Source: Pseudomonas sp. R5-89-07 (GTDB lineage: Bacteria > Pseudomonadota > Gammaproteobacteria > Pseudomonadales > Pseudomonadaceae). Taken from it: a stretch of 64,000 bases of DNA. The stretch is taken from NCBI RefSeq assembly GCF_003851685.1, contig NZ_CP027727.1:1364001-1428000 (forward strand). The letters are read 5' to 3'. Position numbers and translations under genes: made by a program. Below, piece after piece: positions 61,970 to 64,000 of the stretch (its first letter is position 1; each line of letters opens with the position of its first letter). The notes beneath the pieces are model-generated. The model did no database searches. It was given only the letters and a program-made list of their open reading frames with translations, and had not been told where the DNA came from.

Positions 61970-62755
61970 TCAGTTAGCGACGGAAGAACGTGGCTTGACC
62001 GGTTGATTGTCGTTGGAAATGGTGACTTCAACGCGACGGTTCATTGCACGGCCCGATACGCTGCCGTTGTCGGCAACCGGATATTCCTTGCCGTAGCCCT
62101 GGGTCACGATGCGCGAGATGTCCACGCCTTGCTGTGCCAGCGCACGCTGTACGGAGGCCGCACGGCGTTCGGACAGGCTCTGGTTGTACGAGTCGGAACC
62201 GGTGCTGTCGGTGTAGCCTTCGACGATCACTTTACGATCCGGGTTGTCGCGCAGGAACTGAGCCAGCTTGGTGATGTTCACCAGGCCGCTGGACTTCAGG
62301 TCGGACTTGTTGGTGGCGAACAGCACGTCACCGAAGGTCACCAGGGTGCCGCGATCGGTTTGCTTGGCGTTCAAGCTGTCTTGCAGTTGCTTGATCTGTG
62401 CGTCGCGGGCATCCAGCAGGGCGCGGGCGCGTTCGTCGCCAGCGTTTTTCAGCTTGGCTTCGGATTCACGCAGGGAAATGGTGTCTTTGGCCACTTCTAC
62501 GCGCTGGTTGGTCAGGTAGGCCAGTTGGTCGACTTTCTTCTCGTCTTCCTTGTCGCGGTAGGCCTTGTCTGCCTTGTCCAGCCACTCGCTGGCATCTTTG
62601 GTTTCCAGCGCGGCCAGCTTGGTGGCCTGCGGGTTGGTTTGCAGGGCCGTGAAGTTGGTCCGTGCGTTTTCCAGGTTCGCGTTCGGCGGGGTGGAGCAGG
62701 CTGCCAAGGCAACGCTCATCGCCAGCAGAGCAGGGATCATCAATTGTTTACGCAT
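61970..62755 (-). CDS. lptF: OmpA-family outer-membrane lipoprotein LptF (lipotoxin F)
   Basis: A 261-residue lipoprotein. The signal peptide ends in lipobox LAAC (SVALAACSTPPNA, Cys at residue 20). A DUF4398-like helical coil (about 25-130; ASEWLDKADKAYRDKEDEKK) is followed by an OmpA peptidoglycan-binding domain (about 140-250) with VTFGDVLFATNKSDL, VIVEGYTDSTGSDSYNQSLS and GRAMNRRVEV. It matches PA3692 LptF, which supports survival under stress and is AlgU-dependent. It follows the DUF4398 lipoprotein gene by 56 bases, the PA3691-lptF operon. Confidence 0.92.
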   Translation of the reverse strand: MRKQLMIPALLAMSVALAACSTPPNANLENARTNFTALQTNPQATKLAALETKDASEWLDKADKAYRDKEDEKKVDQLAYLTNQRVEVAKDTISLRESEAKLKNAGDERARALLDARDAQIKQLQDSLNAKQTDRGTLVTFGDVLFATNKSDLKSSGLVNITKLAQFLRDNPDRKVIVEGYTDSTGSDSYNQSLSERRAASVQRALAQQGVDISRIVTQGYGKEYPVADNGSVSGRAMNRRVEVTISNDNQPVKPRSSVAN

Positions 62756-62811
62756 AGTCGTGTCGTCCTTTCAATTCGATATCAGGTGCGATGCAGTCAA
62801 GGGGCAGCGGC

Positions 62812-63237
62812 TTACTTCTGCTGGATAGCAGCCGGGCGCATGCCTTCCTTACGCAACTCGTCAACTGCTTTCTGGGAATCCTTCACCGCTTGCTCAGCCT
62901 TGGCAGCCTGGGCTTTACGCTCAGCAACACGAGCGTCCCACTCGGCTTGTTCAGCCAACTGACGAGCTTTGTCGTAGTTCTTGTCATGCATGGCGATTTC
63001 GGCTTCTTTGAGCTTGTCCTGGGCCGACTTCATTTCCACGGCTGCGAACTCGGTGCCGCCGGCGCTGACCGCGCTGTTGACCGCTGACTGGGTCACTGCG
63101 TATTGCTCGGTCGGCGGGTTGCCGGCGCAACCAGCCAGGATGAAGCTGGTGCCGATTGCCAGCGCGGCCAATTTAAGCCCGCGCAGGTGGTTAAACGAGG
63201 ATTTGGCAGTGCTGGTCTTCATCGTCTTCAACTCCAT
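62812..63237 (-). CDS. DUF4398-domain lipoprotein (PA3691-like)
   Basis: A 141-residue lipoprotein: signal peptide with lipobox ending LAGC (TSFILAGCAGNPPT, Cys near residue 37), then a long helical, Ala/Lys/Glu-rich coil (FAAVEMKSAQDKLKEAEIAM; ARQLAEQAEWDARVAERKAQ). ATG 63237 has AGGAG seven bases upstream; ATG 63222 is also in frame. It is first gene of the unit with lptF, whose N-terminal coil it resembles. Probably an envelope spacer-type protein. Confidence 0.88.
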   Translation of the reverse strand: MELKTMKTSTAKSSFNHLRGLKLAALAIGTSFILAGCAGNPPTEQYAVTQSAVNSAVSAGGTEFAAVEMKSAQDKLKEAEIAMHDKNYDKARQLAEQAEWDARVAERKAQAAKAEQAVKDSQKAVDELRKEGMRPAAIQQK

Positions 63238-63347
63238 TGGTTAACTCCTGAAATACATCAAAATCCATCTTGGTGTTCGTTTGCGGGCCCGGTGCCAAAG
63301 CACATGACGCCAGTTCAAACGACCGTTCCAAGTGATGGCTTACTGGC

Positions 63348-63375
63348 TGTGACCGGATGCTTTTTTCAAAAGTTC
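63348..63375 (-). promoter_or_regulatory. Possible AlgU (sigma-E-type) promoter of the PA3691-lptF unit
   Basis: On the minus strand GAACTT (63375-63370), a 17-base spacer, then TCACA (63352-63348), 111 bases upstream of the lipoprotein start. The -35 is a perfect match to the AlgU consensus; the -10 is partial. In P. aeruginosa this operon is AlgU-dependent. Confidence 0.45.
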
Positions 63376-63516
63376 AGCGGAGATGGCGATTTGCCTAAAA
63401 AAATATCTGACTGAACGGTCAGGGTCGGAAAATTGGAACTTTCCCTGTGCGCAGAGGTACTCCGAGCCGCTGAAAGGCCCGGAATACAAGGGTGAATGGG
63501 TTTAAACAAGAGGTAT

Positions 63517-63861
63517 TCAGTGCTTCTGTTCGTCAGCACTCGCTGACAAATCATGCAGATATCGGCGCGATAGGGTAAGAAATCGCGGGGTGGCCCCGAC
63601 GTCTTCATACAGCGGATCACCTTCCTCATCAGTGGCAATCACCTGCTGTCCCTTGATGTAGGGAAAGCTGGCTTCCAGCTCTTCGAGGGCAGCGCCGATC
63701 AGTTCGCCGAGCAGTTCCTCGGTGTGGCGCTTGGGGTACATCTCGGCGAGGGCGGCCAGCCTTGCGGCGGCCTCTACATCCAGATGGATCGCGTATTGGG
63801 TTTTGGTCAGCTGACCCTTGGCGGTTTCTTCCCAATGCTGGGGCAAGTCTCGAATCTTCAT
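63517..63861 (-). CDS. Conserved hypothetical protein (114 aa)
   Basis: A 114-residue soluble protein. The first half, MKIRDLPQHWEETAKGQLTK then YAIHLDVEAAARLAALAEMYPKR, looks like a ribbon-helix-helix or short helical domain. The middle is acidic helix (TEELLGELIGAALEELEASF), and the C terminus carries DEEGDPLYEDVGATPRF. Related Pseudomonas proteins have been labelled pilin assembly or pili tip component, without evidence visible here. ATG 63861 has GAGGTTG upstream. The 280 bases between it and the PA3691-like gene hold only the promoter elements. Confidence 0.7.
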   Translation of the reverse strand: MKIRDLPQHWEETAKGQLTKTQYAIHLDVEAAARLAALAEMYPKRHTEELLGELIGAALEELEASFPYIKGQQVIATDEEGDPLYEDVGATPRFLTLSRRYLHDLSASADEQKH

Positions 63862-63957
63862 GGCAACCTCAATTAATGAGTGACCAGCCGCCGGTGTGGA
63901 TGACGCGGTGGCTTGATGTTGAGACTAGCTGGAAGCGGCAAGGTTTAAAGTGTCTTG

Positions 63958-64000
63958 TCAGAAACCGGCGCCGACGGCACTCTGGAACACCTGCGCGTCC
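63958..64000 (-). CDS. 3-prime end of a minus-strand gene (partial), uncertain
   Basis: Reading the minus strand from the window edge gives DAQVFQSAVGAGF and a TGA at 63960-63958. The fragment is too short to identify; it could also be chance. Confidence 0.3.
   Translation of the reverse strand, partial: DAQVFQSAVGAGF

Overview
The window reads as chromosome of a Pseudomonas of the P. fluorescens group, probably close to SBW25. The evidence is high-GC codon use, gene neighbourhoods shared with P. aeruginosa (motY-argG, nth-PA3496, fdxA-mutS, recA-recX, the wsp operon-prfB-lysS, lptF-PA3691), an rsmZ small RNA with a GacA box, and three REPIN-type repeats carrying the 16-mers typical of P. 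fluorescens SBW25. No rRNA, tRNA, IS element, integrase or CRISPR array was found.

Layout. 1-8.3 kb: end of motY, argG, an AT-rich stretch with an orphan LuxR-type response regulator, then nth, a solitary rnfB, metG and apbC. 8.3-11.8 kb: rsmZ, fdxA, mutS. 11.9-27.2 kb: a contractile R-type tailocin (pyocin-like particle) lying between mutS and cinA-recA. It begins with a Panacea-domain antitoxin/membrane toxin-like pair, a LexA box, a LexA-fold repressor with operators, and a repressor-controlled promoter with an unusual leader RNA. Then come holin, baseplate V/W/J/I, a two-piece tail fibre with chaperone, sheath, tube, a tail chaperone with a -1 frameshift, tape measure, U, X, D, endolysin and nested spanins. 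There are no head, packaging, replication or integration genes, so it encodes a killing particle, not a phage.

27.2-46.2 kb: cinA-recA (LexA box)-recX and a run of housekeeping genes (LOG nucleosidase, PA3611-like, tapT, erdR, dgkA, finR/fpr, trmO, a degenerate pseudouridine synthase, rimO, kup, an old yellow enzyme, opgD). 46.3-54.7 kb: the complete wspABCDEFR chemosensory operon controlling cyclic-di-GMP through WspR. 55-64 kb: prfB (with its +1 frameshift), lysS, a TetR regulator, a QEGLA/MATCAP-type metallopeptidase, an alpha/beta-hydrolase lipoprotein, then two small genes each preceded by a perfect HrpL (hrp) box, the first encoding a harpin-like Gly/Gln-rich protein, and finally the lptF envelope lipoprotein pair.

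The most interesting items are: (1) tandem hrp boxes driving a harpin-like protein and a second small protein far from any visible type III secretion cluster; (2) the tailocin leader RNA, with four hairpins presenting the RsmA/RsmE consensus CANGGANG, suggesting a link between tailocin induction and the Gac/Rsm network; (3) the LexA-box/PanAT/repressor control region; (4) a pseudouridine synthase homologue lacking its catalytic Asp.
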